Positions 22,687 to 34,131 of a stretch of DNA of 64,000 nt are shown here, one piece after another. This stretch comes from Glycine soja. Taxonomy: Eukaryota; Streptophyta; Magnoliopsida; Fabales; Fabaceae. The notes under the pieces are model-generated. The model was not told the origin of the DNA, made no database searches, and was given only the letters and a program-made list of their open reading frames with translations. A program made the position numbers and the translations under genes. Every line of letters starts with the position of its first letter. Position 1 is the stretch's first letter. The stretch is from NCBI RefSeq assembly GCF_004193775.1, contig NC_041009.1, forward strand, positions 42,835,534-42,899,533, read 5' to 3'.

Positions 22687-25168
22687 TTAGTTGAGTGGGG
22701 GAACACCCACTTCTATATTTCCTTCCAACATCTGTGCCACCACTTTCATAGATGGTCGAAGAGTTGAATTCGGATACACGCACCACAATCCAACCATTAC
22801 CATTCTTTCAAACCGTTTGAAATCACTTTCAACTTCAAGATCATCAACCACAGCTGCTCTTAAACTGTTTTCTTTTGCCAGATACAGAACCCAATCTATG
22901 AGTATCATGTCATCACCACCCGTTGTTTCGTCATTGATTCGGTGTAACTCGATGTGCCTTCTGCAAAATATGGTTTCCAACAACACAACGCCAAAGCTGT
23001 AGATATCAACCTTTGTAGTAACAGGTGCATTTTTTAGCCATTCTGGTGCCATATAACCCACTGTCCCTCTAGCATTGGTGCTTGTTCGAGTCTTGTCTTT
23101 CATTAGAAGCTTTGCCAGTCCAAAATCTGAAATCTTTGCGGTGTAACTCGAGTCGAGAAGAACATTCTGAGGCTTTATGTCGCAATGGATGATTTGTTGG
23201 TCACACTCCTCATGCAGATACAATAAGCCTCTTGCAATCTCAATCACAATTCTTACTCTACTCTCCCAACTGGGTCTATGATCCCCTTCTCCAAAAAGAA
23301 AGTTGGAGAGTGTCCCATTTTCCATTTTCTCATAAACCAAAAGCCTGTGATTTTGTTCATTGCAATAGCCCAATAGCCCAACGAGATTTCTATGATGAGT
23401 ATGAGCAATAACTTGAACTTCTGTAACAAATTCTTTCTCACCTTGCTCTTCTACTTGCTCCAGTTGTTTGACCGCAACCTCAACCTGTTGACAGAGATAT
23501 AAAGTAGTTGGATGGTTAAAGGAAAAAGAAAGAGGGAAAAGGTCATGGGTTCAATCCTCTCTACTAACAAAATCTAACATTTGCCAATTAAAAAAAAAAC
23601 AAAAAAAACTCAACCTGTTGACCCTCCAAGTTTAGAACCCCGCTATACACTGTACCATAGGCACCTCGACCGAGTTTGTCCTTGAATCCATTTGTTGCTT
23701 CTCTCAGCTGCTGGAATGAGAATGCCTTTAGGTTGATATCCATAGGCTTTGGCTTTGGTGGCTCCCCTTTGTGTATGAGATGTTGACAAATGATGGGGTG
23801 ATGATAAATAAAAGTAGCAGCAAACAATACAGCAAGTAGGGAACAAGAGACAAGAGCCACTATCAAAACAACCAAAGATTGTGAATCCTTTTCATTTTCC
23901 ATATCATTGTCAAGAAGAGGAACTTTAATCAGCATCACCCGATTGCTAGTGTCAGGGAAGATTTTTATGGCGTTTATAACTGGCCACGTTTTCTTGTGGC
24001 AATCTGAGCCATAAAAAACAGCAGCCATGCAGAGACAGTCATCCATCAGTTCCCTCTTGCAACTTTCCAGATCCATGTTGTTTATAACTTGTAGATCAAA
24101 ATAAAAATAATCATTATTGGGTATATCAGCATCTTGAATTGCTTTCACTTCAACCTTAGAGGAATTTGCAGCACACAAGCCATTGGCCTCCGTACTAAGA
24201 TAACACCCTTTGGAAGGTACATTTGGATCCAAATGTGTATAGCCAGGCAAGCATTCACAGCTATATGCTTGGTTGTCAGATGAATTGCAAAAGCCATACA
24301 CCCCACAAAGCGCGGTCACTCTGCAGGGCAGTTCTATGGCGTTCCAGACAGATGTCCAATCGCTTCCATTTTCTTTTGGGTGAATCAACTTCTGCAAGTT
24401 TCCCCGATCATCGATCAGCACGCGATGATAATAGTCTTCGATCGCGCCCGTTAAAGGATCGACTGTCATGTTATGGATGGTTTGGTTGGTTCCATTGACC
24501 GCGTAAAGAAAAGCTGTTGTGCTGTTGAAAACAATTCTCACATCTGTGTTTTGGTTAGTTCCACTGGACCAATAACCAGCATCGGTGAACCGAAAAGCTT
24601 TGAGAACAATGTTTCCATCAGATTGTTGGATCTCCAAACTGTATTGCCCTTTTGAGTAGTCCACTGATCCATTGGCATTGGAATAGAGCTTCTGACCCAT
24701 CTTCAAAGTTTGGCCTAATAGAAGAGTATCCGTGGGAGAATCAAAGCTCTGCCATATAAATTCAGAAAGTGAATTCCTCAACACCAAATTCCCATTATCC
24801 TCCATTTTTGCAGTTGCAGCAGGAGTGTTTGTTCCTTTGTAGATTTGAAATGTAGCCCCTTTGACAGGTTGGAGCAGAAATTCGCCACTTGATGTGAGAT
24901 TGATGGTTGATCCAATTTCAACCGGATTGTCGCGATTTGCTGACCAAACCAGTGTTTTGTTTGGAACCTTGTCAAACCAAATTCCAACAAGATAGTGGTC
25001 ACTAAGAAGGTGGTAGAAGCCAAAGGCATAATCACCATTTGATGATCTCCAAGATGAATTATTGGTGCCAGCCACAATGCTGGAACCTAGTTCAATTGAG
25101 TTAGCATTTCTTAGAACACTGGAACATAGAAAGAAAGAAACAAAGAGAACAAGGGGTTTTGTAACCAT
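22687..25168 (-). CDS. G-type lectin receptor-like kinase, copy 2, interrupted by a SINE
   Basis: Two coding blocks, 25168-23615 (518 codons) and 23484-22687 (266 codons), are separated by 130 nt. Joined, they give a complete 783-residue protein: signal peptide (1-24), B-lectin, EGF/PAN-like Cys region (about 288-390), transmembrane segment (about 431-454), kinase from about 498. Kinase motifs are GRGAYG (loop), Lys524, [11 protein letters not shown] and APEW, again a non-RD kinase. The break falls between the glycine loop and the invariant lysine. Without splicing, the frame runs into SINE sequence and stops after eight more codons, giving a receptor without a kinase. The gap is bounded by CAG|GT on both sides (see SINE entry), so exact splicing is possible. 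Neighbour copy 1 has no intron there. Annotated as a spliced gene; the alternative is a disrupted gene. Confidence 0.8.
23479..23622 (+). mobile_element. tRNA-derived SINE with 14-bp target-site duplication
   Basis: The 14-bp direct repeats CTCAACCTGTTGAC at 23479-23492 and 23609-23622 flank a 116-bp body (23493-23608). The body carries an A-box-like TAGTTGGATGG (23505-23515), a B box GGTTCAATCC (23548-23557) and an A-rich tail at 23589-23608. These are the hallmarks of a Pol III-derived retroposon. It lies antisense to the receptor kinase exon and shifts the frame because 130 nt were added. Confidence 0.88.
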
Positions 25169-25264
25169 TTTTGGTAGGAAAGATTAATGCGATAAAAAAT
25201 CAAGTCCCGTCCCTATAATACATATACCTGCATATGCTCAACGAACATCATAAATAATTGGCTT

Positions 25265-25485
25265 GGAAATTTCTTGGTAACTGTGCAGTGGAAGACTTTT
25301 GGAATCCAACACAGGATTAATTGCATGACTGGCTTCAAAGGGTCATCCACAAAGCTGATGGTACACTTTGAAACGATCAAATATGTTTACATGTAGATAA
25401 TGATGTAATGTTGTCACTCTCAGAACATGGAAAATTTGTCTCATGTTTCTCAGACCCTTTATTATGCAAATTTAGTCCTACGTTT
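25265..25485. repeat. promoter block shared with the first receptor kinase
   Basis: This is the homologous partner of 20345-20540. After TATGCAAATTTAGTCCTAC the two copies part. Copy 2 continues almost at once into AAAATGGACTTTTTTC, whereas copy 1 has the USE cassette before a similar AAGTGGACTTTT. Confidence 0.8.
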
Positions 25486-25728
25486 CAAGCATCCAAAATG
25501 GACTTTTTTCTTAGAATATTAAGCAAAAAGAAGTGTTGGCTTTATAAAGGATTAGAAAAAAAATTAAAAGGAGGAAAAAGTAATATCACAATTGATCATA
25601 AAAAAATGGATATTTATCTAAAATATTGATAACAACACATTATCCAATATTTTTTATTATTAAATAAATTTCTCTTTTTAGAATTTTTTTTATTATATAT
25701 GATCGTGGTAAAGCAAAAAAGACTTGTC

Positions 25729-26240
25729 ACTCGTCAAAGTTTCTTTGTGGTATATGTTTTGATCACAAACCAGAGTCTAATAGGTTCAGAAAAGGTAGGC
25801 GCAACCACTTTTTTTGAAATTTTTAACTCACTGCATGTCCACATATGTGGCTACATAAATACACCAAAATGTTTTCGAGCTGATTTGTCCGGACCCTAAC
25901 TGTTCTATCGAATTGAAGCCTGAATATTTGCATACCCGTTTTGCCTAACGAAGTTGGCAAAAGGGAAAAAGTGGCAGAAATGTCCCAAATGTTCTATGTT
26001 TGTCCATAGACTCGGTGGGTGTGAACACATTTCTTGCAGGTTGTGTTATGTATTGTTGATCTTTTTCACGAATTTTGACTTAAGGCAATGTAATTCATTG
26101 TTACATCATAATAATGGAAGTACAGAAAGTAATTGTATATAAATATTGGCTTCAATTATTGTCTTTTCAGGTGTCGATGCCGACTTCTGCTACAAGTGTG
26201 GGCAGAAATGGTAGTCTGGACATTTATGCAAGTAGTGTTG
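25729..26240 (+). pseudogene. RBR (RING-IBR-RING) E3 ubiquitin ligase fragment
   Basis: Three-frame reading recovers RING1 (FLCGICFDHKPES near 25735; then CMSTYVAT, a stop, IHQNVFELICPDPNCS at 25832-25910). After ELKPEYLHTRF it passes directly to RING2 (KWQKCPKCSMFVHRLGGCEH at about 25967). A GT...AG interval at 26041-26170 separates HISCR from DADFCYKCGQKW. The IBR domain expected between the RINGs is missing. There is an in-frame stop in RING1, a frame change between the domains, a one-base shift after the intron, and a stop after GQKW. Family members transfer ubiquitin through a RING2 cysteine. This copy is not functional. The retained intron points to DNA-level duplication rather than retroposition. 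Confidence 0.75.
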
Positions 26241-28135
26241 ATTCACATGAAACTCAGTTTTATCCTTAAAGTATTACACTCTCTTTTAAATGGTCCCTAA
26301 ATAAGAAAATTATATGAGTAATCATTCTAGTATTAGAAATCATAACTATTGGTGCTCCAAATATTGAAAAATCTATCAAATTGGTCTATAAATGTTAGTA
26401 AAATATACTAACTTAAAGACTAAATTGATGAATATTAAATACTTGAAGGATTACTTGTATATATAATGTTATTGCTTTAAGGACTATATAGAAGAGAAGG
26501 TAACAACATTTCATGGAATAAATGTTGGTTTACTCATTAATTGTAAATTTTAGGATATCTGGTTCATCACTTTTATGTGTTTCTAGCCTATAGGTCGACA
26601 TCATTATGTTTTCGAACCTCTTATAGATAACTTCCAACTTCCAAGCATAATCATAAGATGTTTGTGTCTTGAATTTAACAAGTTTAAATTACTGCATTGC
26701 TAGAAGTATAAAACTATGGTTTTATTGTTTCATTAAGTATTATTATATTTCAATTTTAGCTTCTAAGTTTCTGATTACATAAAAATAACCACTTGGCTTG
26801 GTAATTTGATGATGTTAGAAAATAGTTAGTATGTGATCAGTTAGATGGTTAAGAGATAAACACAACCAGCTAGCCATTTGTTTGGCAACAGCAGACAGCA
26901 TTTGCATGGAAACCAGCACCTTGTTTTGAAAGTCAAATCAAATTATAAGAATGCATCTAAACATACATAATAAAAACCAACACATTAAAATTAACATTTA
27001 TCATTAAAAAAAATAAACATATATAGCAAAACACCTTAAACACGCTCACTCTAATAAACCGTACTACTTTCATCTTCCTTTACTCAGCCTTCAGGCCGGA
27101 CAAAAGTTAGATTAAAATTCATGGCTATTTATAAAATGAAAGATGCTATACTTTTACATCCAATACATTTCATTAAAGGTAAAAACGAACATTATTAGTC
27201 TATCTTAATTCTTTTCCACTAATTGACAGATCTTCTCGTATATAGTATATCACAGCTTCTCATGCGATTGCAGAACCTACCAATATATTATCATCATCAA
27301 ATCAAATTGGTCTGGTAATTCAGTTGGTTAGAGTGCTGGTCTTATGAGCTGGAGGTTGCGAGTTCAAGCCTCGCCGAGATGAATTTCTTATTAAATTTTG
27401 GAGATATAAGATTGACTCAAAAAACTTTTATTACAGTAAGTTCAAGAAACAGTATCTCAGCAGTCAGCACTTGAAAATCTTGTTGATTCAATTAGGCTGA
27501 TCAATAAATGCTGGTGGTTGCTAAATGTTGCAGAAGTGATGAGAATGAAGAGGTTCAAATAAGTAGAAGAAGGAATACGCTAATTTGTCACAATATTAAG
27601 TAAGTATTTATTACATATATTGTCACTCTAATAAAATTGCTATTGGTGTAAGTGACGAAGTGTCTTTTGCAGCTGTAACTCACCTCTGTTCATATCATCT
27701 CAACATTGGTGAAGTCCATCATCATCATCTTTACACTTTGAATATCAAATAATGTAAATTAAAACACTCTTTAATCAAAACAATTCAACGTTAAACCAAG
27801 ATTAACAGTCCAACCTGAGACTCAACAAAATGAATAGTCCTAAATACAATGCTTGATACTCATGACTCAGGCACCTGCTGCATAAACTATTCATTGCCAA
27901 GATACAATCTACATGCTTTAATTAAGCTAATTAGAAGGGAAGAAGATCGCATAAATAAGTCAAACAAAATTCATTGAAGGATTATTATTCTTTTTGGAAA
28001 GTAAAAAAAAGTTATTACAAGACAAATGTAATAACACCCTAATTTTTCTAATAAATCAGAATATTCTATTTTCAATTAAATTTAATTATCTTTTATTAAA
28101 ATTGAATTCTGTGAAATTTTATTCTCTGCATTTTC
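26241..28135. other. AT-rich intergenic region
   Basis: No gene was recognised apart from the tRNA-like sequence at 27309-27382. Confidence 0.5.
27309..27382 (+). tRNA. tRNA-like sequence, probably a degenerate tRNA (anticodon TAT)
   Basis: A cloverleaf can be drawn. The acceptor GGTCTGG pairs with CGAGATG (5 of 7 pairs), and the D stem is ATTC/GAGT with loop AGTTGGTTA. The anticodon stem CTGGT/GCTGG has three wobbles and loop CTTATGA, placing TAT (Ile) at 27343-27345. The T arm is GCGAG-TTCAAGC-CTCGC. The two acceptor mismatches and the wobbles suggest a decayed tRNA gene or a SINE head rather than an active tRNA. Confidence 0.5.
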
Positions 28136-28741
28136 CTTAAGCAAATTATGTCTTTTTACATACTTTTAAAATTAATCAAATTTCTTTATATTATTAATAT
28201 TCTTTTAAATAAAATATAATTAAATTCTCATTATTTTCTATTTTAAATCTTCTGAAATTAAACTATATTAGTTTTTCTTTAAAATTACCAACATCGAATT
28301 TCAACAAAAATGAAAAAATCCTAATTTTTTTCTCCTCAAACCCAACATCATACTCCATAAAATCTTTCAAATTTTATCAATTGTTTTTTTTTTTAACTTT
28401 TAAAATTATTATCTAAACCTAGTATAAACTCTTAAATATTTTTTTTGTTTCCCAAATATATAATAATCTTGTGAAACACTGGCAAACACTGAATGTTAAA
28501 ATTTTCTTTGATTAAAAAGATCTTAATTTATCATGTTGTGGAAGAGTAACTCTTTTCATCAAACTCAGTTCCCATTAGTGAACAAAATCTTAAATATTTA
28601 AGATTAAAACATAGTTAAATGGTTTTAGATAGAAAAGTATTAACAACATGACCAAAATTATACAATATACATGTTAAAGGAATCAAAAGTAATATTATTT
28701 ATGTATTTCTAAAATTTAAAATGTCATTGTCTTCATTCATA
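28136..28741. repeat. direct repeat unit 1, left part
   Basis: It is homologous to 34297-34855, from CTTAAGCAAATTATGT through TTAAAGGAATCAAAAGTAA to TCTAAAATTTAAAA. Its expected continuation is found not here but at 34132-34296, beyond the CACTA-like element. Confidence 0.85.
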
Positions 28742-29490
28742 CACTATTATAAAAATGTTATTTACGACACATCAACAATGACGGTTGTCAGAAACCTTCT
28801 TAAAAACATCATGGTGGTAGTCTTGTAATTATTGGAAATGACAAGTATCTATATGATTTTCAAATAACCGTCTTTGAATCGTGAGTTTAACGACGGTTAT
28901 TCAAAAAATCATCGTTAAAGAGAGAGTACAAACACCTAGGATCAACTTATTTCTCGCACCTCATTATTCTCTCAGTACGTCTCTCACACAGCTCTCTGTC
29001 ACTAACCCTCCTCTCACCCACGCTTAAGCTTCTTCTCTCCTTTTGTTCGTCGTTGTCGTGTCGTTGTGGAGACCCTCGAAGGTAAGAATTAAACTCCCTC
29101 GAAGTCCCTTAGTTTTTTGTTTTTGTTCGAGTTTGTCTCACCCACGAATTTTTTCTCTCTCACTCAAGTATTTGTTTTCGTGTTTACATTTTTTACCCTC
29201 GCTCGAACCTCCACGCCCTCTCTCACTCAAGCTTTCATTGCACCCTCTCTCTGGTGAACCTCTGCAAAGCTATGCCGTCGCAGTTGCTCCCTCAACTCTC
29301 TCCGCCAAAGCTCTATGTGGAGGTAAGAACCTCTGTCCGTACATGAAGTGTTTCTTTTCTTTTCGTGTGGGTACTGCGGTTGAATCCATGGCCCCTTTGG
29401 TTGCGTTGTGTGTGGCTAAGGCCACAATGATTAATTAATTTATTTTCTTGATTAGTCAATTGTTTATTCATCTATGAACTTAGTATTCTT

Positions 29491-31650
29491 AGTTCTAAAC
29501 CTCATAGAAAGGATGACCCTGCTTGGAAAGCTATCCAGAAGGTATTAAAACTTTCGTATTTGAGAATGTGTCATGTTTACCCAATTTATTAATTTTTTTT
29601 TCTATTAATTTCTTAATGATTTTGGAATTTCTTTTCCACTGTATACAACTATAAATTACAAACGATAGGAAGGTATGGTAAATACTTCAGTTCTCATTTG
29701 AAAGTTGTACTAACTTGTCTATTTGTTCTTTTGTCTTTCTGTAATTTCTTTATATTTTAATGTAGGAAGTGATCATAATTTTCTCTTAAATTATATGTTA
29801 CATTGAAGATTATCTTATTGAGTAATGAGTTGGTAAACATGCCACGATACCATTATAGTTCCTTTTGTATTCCATAGGATACTTTGGGATTTCTTAGTCA
29901 CTTCTTGAATGTTTTATGCAATTTATGTTAATTTTGCAAATTGTTCCGTGACCTTGGTTTTGCATGCAGGTCCTAGAAAGTGGAGAACAGATAGGCTTAA
30001 AGCACTTTAGACCAATTAAACCATTGGGATCAGGAGATACGTACTGGCAGGTTTTTTTTACCCCTATTTCTCTATTGCATTTCCCTGTTTCTCAATTGCT
30101 TGTACTGGTAGCATAATTAATTGTCGAGTGTGAAACAAATTGTAATCACACGATTATAATGTTGTATACAGACACATATGACTGACATATTATTTTAAGG
30201 TTTCGTCATTTCAAAAAATAATTCTAGCTTTTATTTAATGGAGCTTCTGCATATACAAGAACCTTATAGATGAATTAGTCTTTCTAGTTAACTGAAAATT
30301 CAAAGTGAGCTCAATTAAAATTTCTTCATTGATTTGGGAGATAGACAGTTTCTTTCTGTTTCATTATTTTCAAAAGCAAAGCTTCTGTGGCAGTGATATT
30401 GATTTATTATTGGTTTGTATGTGCATCTGGTGGAGCTACGTGGAACTGGTCAATATTTTGCATGAAGGCTATGGATAAGGGTGTTATGCTTAATCGTAAT
30501 AAGGTGATTTAATTAACATGACTTTTTTTTTTTCCTCAGGTTTTCATTACATATTGTATTCTCAATTTCTCAACATGGAAATATTAGTTCACTTGAAAGA
30601 CTATATTTACATAGCCGGGTTTGGTGTTTCTATAAGTAGCTTAAAGTAACAAAATTATTATTATTCTAATTTTAATTGCGTAAATCAAGTTATAGCAACA
30701 TTTACCACTTGTTGTAATAGGATGGCCTTTATACACTTTCCACAGGTGCATAGAGCTTGCGCAGAGAGAGAAATTCTTGACAAGTTGGACCACCCTTTTC
30801 TACCTGCATTATATGCTTCCTTTTAGGTTTGTAACTCGAATACTACTTTTAAATAAGTTACACAATGATTATTATTTATCAATTAGAATAACTAGTAGGA
30901 ACATTAGAATCTTTTTAGCGATCACAGAGTTCCAATATGTCTCATCACAACCTTCTTATCATAGATATCCTTGTTTTATAGATAATGATTTCACAAATTA
31001 AATTATATTGTTTTGAGCTGGATTAATGCCTTTATTACATTTAATTCTGAAGCTAAATAGTAGCAAGGATTTTCACGTGGCTCCTTTACTATTTAATTTA
31101 CTGAATTTGTTAAATATTTGGAACTTGCGAACCAAAACACACGTTTGTTTGATTACTGATTATATTGTCCTGGGGGAGAACTATTCCTGCTTCTTGATCT
31201 GCAGCCAACTAAGGTTCTCAAGGAAGATGCCGTGAGGTATATTATCCTACTGCATATATATAATGACAGATTCAGAATTTCTCTTTGGTGGGAGAAAAAA
31301 ACAGTCTAATATTTTATCAGACAAAAAATTATAAATTTCATTAAAAGGATAAAATGGATAATATTAGTATTAAATTATTTTCTCTTTTATCTTTTATAAT
31401 TTTTCAGATTCATCTTTTAAAAAAATTATCTTATGAAATAAACATCTATTTTTTATGAGAAAAAAATATTTATTTAGTAATTTCAAGTATATAATTTTTG
31501 CATGTTTAAATTCTTTAGGTTATCCACCCCAATAGTAATAAATTAAGTCCCGTAACACTATTTTTCTTTAACTGACATTAAGTTCTTAATATTGATAGAT
31601 TTTATGCAGCAGAGGTAGTGATCGCATTGGAGTACCTTCATTGCCAAGGT
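29491..31650 (+). pseudogene. phototropin blue-light receptor kinase fragment
   Basis: Separate exon-like pieces spell the start of the phototropin AGC-kinase domain: KPHRKDDPAWKAIQK (29491-29540), GEQIGLKHFRPIKPLGSGDT (29983-30042), LVELRGTGQYFA then AMDKGVMLNRNK (30430-30503), VHRACAEREILDKLDHPFLP then ALYASF (30747-30822), THVCLITDY (from 31134) with LQPTKVLKEDAVR after a frame change, and FYAAEVVIALEYLHCQG (31599-31648). Introns separate the pieces, so it is a genomic rather than a processed copy. Lesions are a 4-bp insertion in the glycine loop, a one-base deletion at the VAIK-lysine region, a TAG after ALYASF and a 2-bp insertion after ITDY. LOV domains and the catalytic and activation loops are absent. 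It lies within the CACTA-like element. Confidence 0.85.
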
Positions 31651-31664
31651 AGACTCTTATTTGG

Positions 31665-31667
<3 letters not shown>

Positions 31668-31747
<80 letters not shown>
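31668..31747. repeat. (TA)n microsatellite
   Basis: An uninterrupted run of about 40 TA units lies immediately after the last phototropin exon piece. Confidence 0.97.
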
Positions 31748-31750
<3 letters not shown>

Positions 31751-34131
31751 TCACCACCATAACCATGGTTCTCTGCTTCTCTTTTAACTCATGAAACTTC
31801 TTGCAACTTGGGAAATGTTTATTGACAAAATATGTCGGAATCTCTGGGAAGAGCAAAAATTACGGTTCAATATGCATAGTTCAAATACGTATTTTATTGT
31901 GTTGAATGTATTAATTATTATACACACAATGCATTTGCGCGTATTATACACATAATGTCTGTGGGCACGTTCATTTTGATCGTCTCTCAATCCTTTATGA
32001 TCAAATTTCAGATTTTCTTGAGAGAAACGGGTATGGAATTTTTTATAATTTAGCTATTAGATATTTCCTTTCTTGAGGATTAGTTAATAATTTGATTCGT
32101 GCTTACATCTATTGGTTTCATGCTGGGAGCTTTGTATGAACTGTTAATCTTTGAACAAATTGATGGAAAAATAAGTCAACACAATAACAAATTCTATAAT
32201 AGAATAATAGACCGCTGAAATAAATTCTCCCAAAGCAAAAGTATGTGAGGAACACCAATAAAGTAGAGCCCAAAATAGAAATTAAAGAAAACGGAAACAC
32301 AATTTGTTTAACATAGAGAACCACTCAATGCAAGAGTAAAAATCACATATTGTTCAGACTAAAGAAATAATTCTATTATAATTAATAAAGATACAAGAGA
32401 ATCCCCAATAAATGCATTGAAACGTGCTACAAACAATCAAATCAAAACAGACCCTCAATTGATACAATAGATACAAGAAGATGAAATCCCAAAATATAAA
32501 ACAGAAAATATGAAATATTTAGCTCTCTCTCCATATATCTTTTTCACGATCTAACTAAACAATTCGAAATATTACGTGTGTAAAATCTGTTGTCCAAAAA
32601 TCATTCTGATCCAATGATGAACAAATTTACGGTTGCAATCTAAAAAATGCTATTTAGTGGGTATGTGAAAATCACAATAATTTTTCTTCTCCTTTGTCTC
32701 AATGATTTGTAATTGTTTTTTACTTTCAAATGAGTCACTCTCTGTCTATCTATCTTTATAATCTGACCTCTCTCCACTTAAATAAGTGAGACAAAATGGA
32801 TCTTCTCATCTGGACATTTATTTCACATAGGAAGGGAGTAAAAAAAATCCAACACAAATACCAATAATTTATATTACTATGTTTGTTATTTTTCTTCTTA
32901 ATCTGGAACCATCTGCTATAATAACTTGGGCACTTTTCAAGCATAATTTTATGAGTTGTCTAACAAATATATGAAGCTTTTTTTCCTGGGAAATTACCTT
33001 AACCCATTAATTCTTTTTTATAATAAATTTTTACATTTAAATCTAATTGGGACGTTTAAAAATAAAAATCTGACCCCTGGGTTACATTTCTATTTTAGAA
33101 GTATAGATATCTTCTGTTGAAGGAAAAGGGAGAGAAAATGAAGGAGCAACTTGGAGTTGTTAGGGCCAATTGTATTGATTGTTTACAAATGTAACTCAAG
33201 GTTGGTTGATTCACTTAGCTATGTGTATGTCTCTGTTCATGACATCATTTTCCTGCTAGTTATGTTGAAATATTTATGCAGAGCATGATAGGCCAAAATA
33301 TGGGAATGCCAACTTAGAAGGTTTGGTGTCTTTGGTGCTAAAGAAACCATTAGTACACATCCAAATCTGGATGAAAACTTTAAGATCTGTAACTTATAAT
33401 TAATTTTATGATTATGTACTTTGAAATATAGATATATCTAATATTATGTAGTTATCTTCATTTAATATATTCAGTTTTTCATTGTTACATAGCACTTGAA
33501 ACATAGTTTTTCGAAAGTTCACAATTTATAAATATATTTTAACTTGTATGATGTATGGCTAAATCATATATTTAATTAAAATCTAATTTATGTAAATATG
33601 GCCTATGTTTCAAAAGAAAAAAAATAAAATACTTAATTAAATGACTTTGAATTTATATGATGTCTCCTTGTTTTGCTTAATTAGTGATGTTTGTCTTACT
33701 GATTCCTAATTCTGTTATTTGTGTAGTTATACTTGATAGAGATGCATTTAGGTTGCATCAACAGACTTAAAATGGTTCTTTCAAAAAATTATCTCAAAAA
33801 ATTCATTTTATGAGATGATTCTTTTAATAAAAAAAAACAACTCTTAAAAAGTGGATTTTTTAAGATAATTTTTTAAAAAAAGTTTTCATAATATTATTTT
33901 CTAAGGTGATTTTTTTGAAATAATCGTTTAGAAATGTCAAATTTTTACAAAACAAAAAAACATATTCTAAAACAGTTTCAAAGAGATTTGATATAGAAAT
34001 CAAGATTTTAAAATAATTTAAAAATCATAATAAAAAGTGTTAATTTTTCACCACGACAATTTCAAAGATGATTAAAAATCATCATAAAAAGTCATAAAGA
34101 ATCATCTTTAAAATCGATTTTTGTAATAATA

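Larger units (their letters stand above)
28742..34131. mobile_element. CACTA-like (Tgm-like) element carrying a phototropin fragment
   Basis: The left end is CACTATTATAAAAATG, followed by subterminal CGACGGTT/AACCGTC-type motifs. The right end GATTTTTGTAATAATA (34116-34131) matches the inverted left end at 12 of 16 positions, with the terminal GTG decayed. ATA flanks both ends, as expected for the 3-bp CACTA duplication. The independent support is that the flanking DNA is one tandem-repeat unit split at exactly this interval, with the unsplit version at 34297-35015. No transposase was recognised; the interior holds a CT-rich leader-like region (28900-29330) and a phototropin gene fragment. 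Confidence 0.6.

Noticed and set aside
28800..28930. Hairpin-like CGACGGTT/AACCGTC sequences as a microRNA precursor
   Set aside because: They fit the subterminal repeats of a CACTA element better, and no long, well-paired arm was seen.
29043..29438. 131-codon plus-strand frame at the start of the CACTA-like interior
   Set aside because: It starts from a TTG, is driven by CT-rich leader-like DNA, and has no recognisable domain or intron logic.
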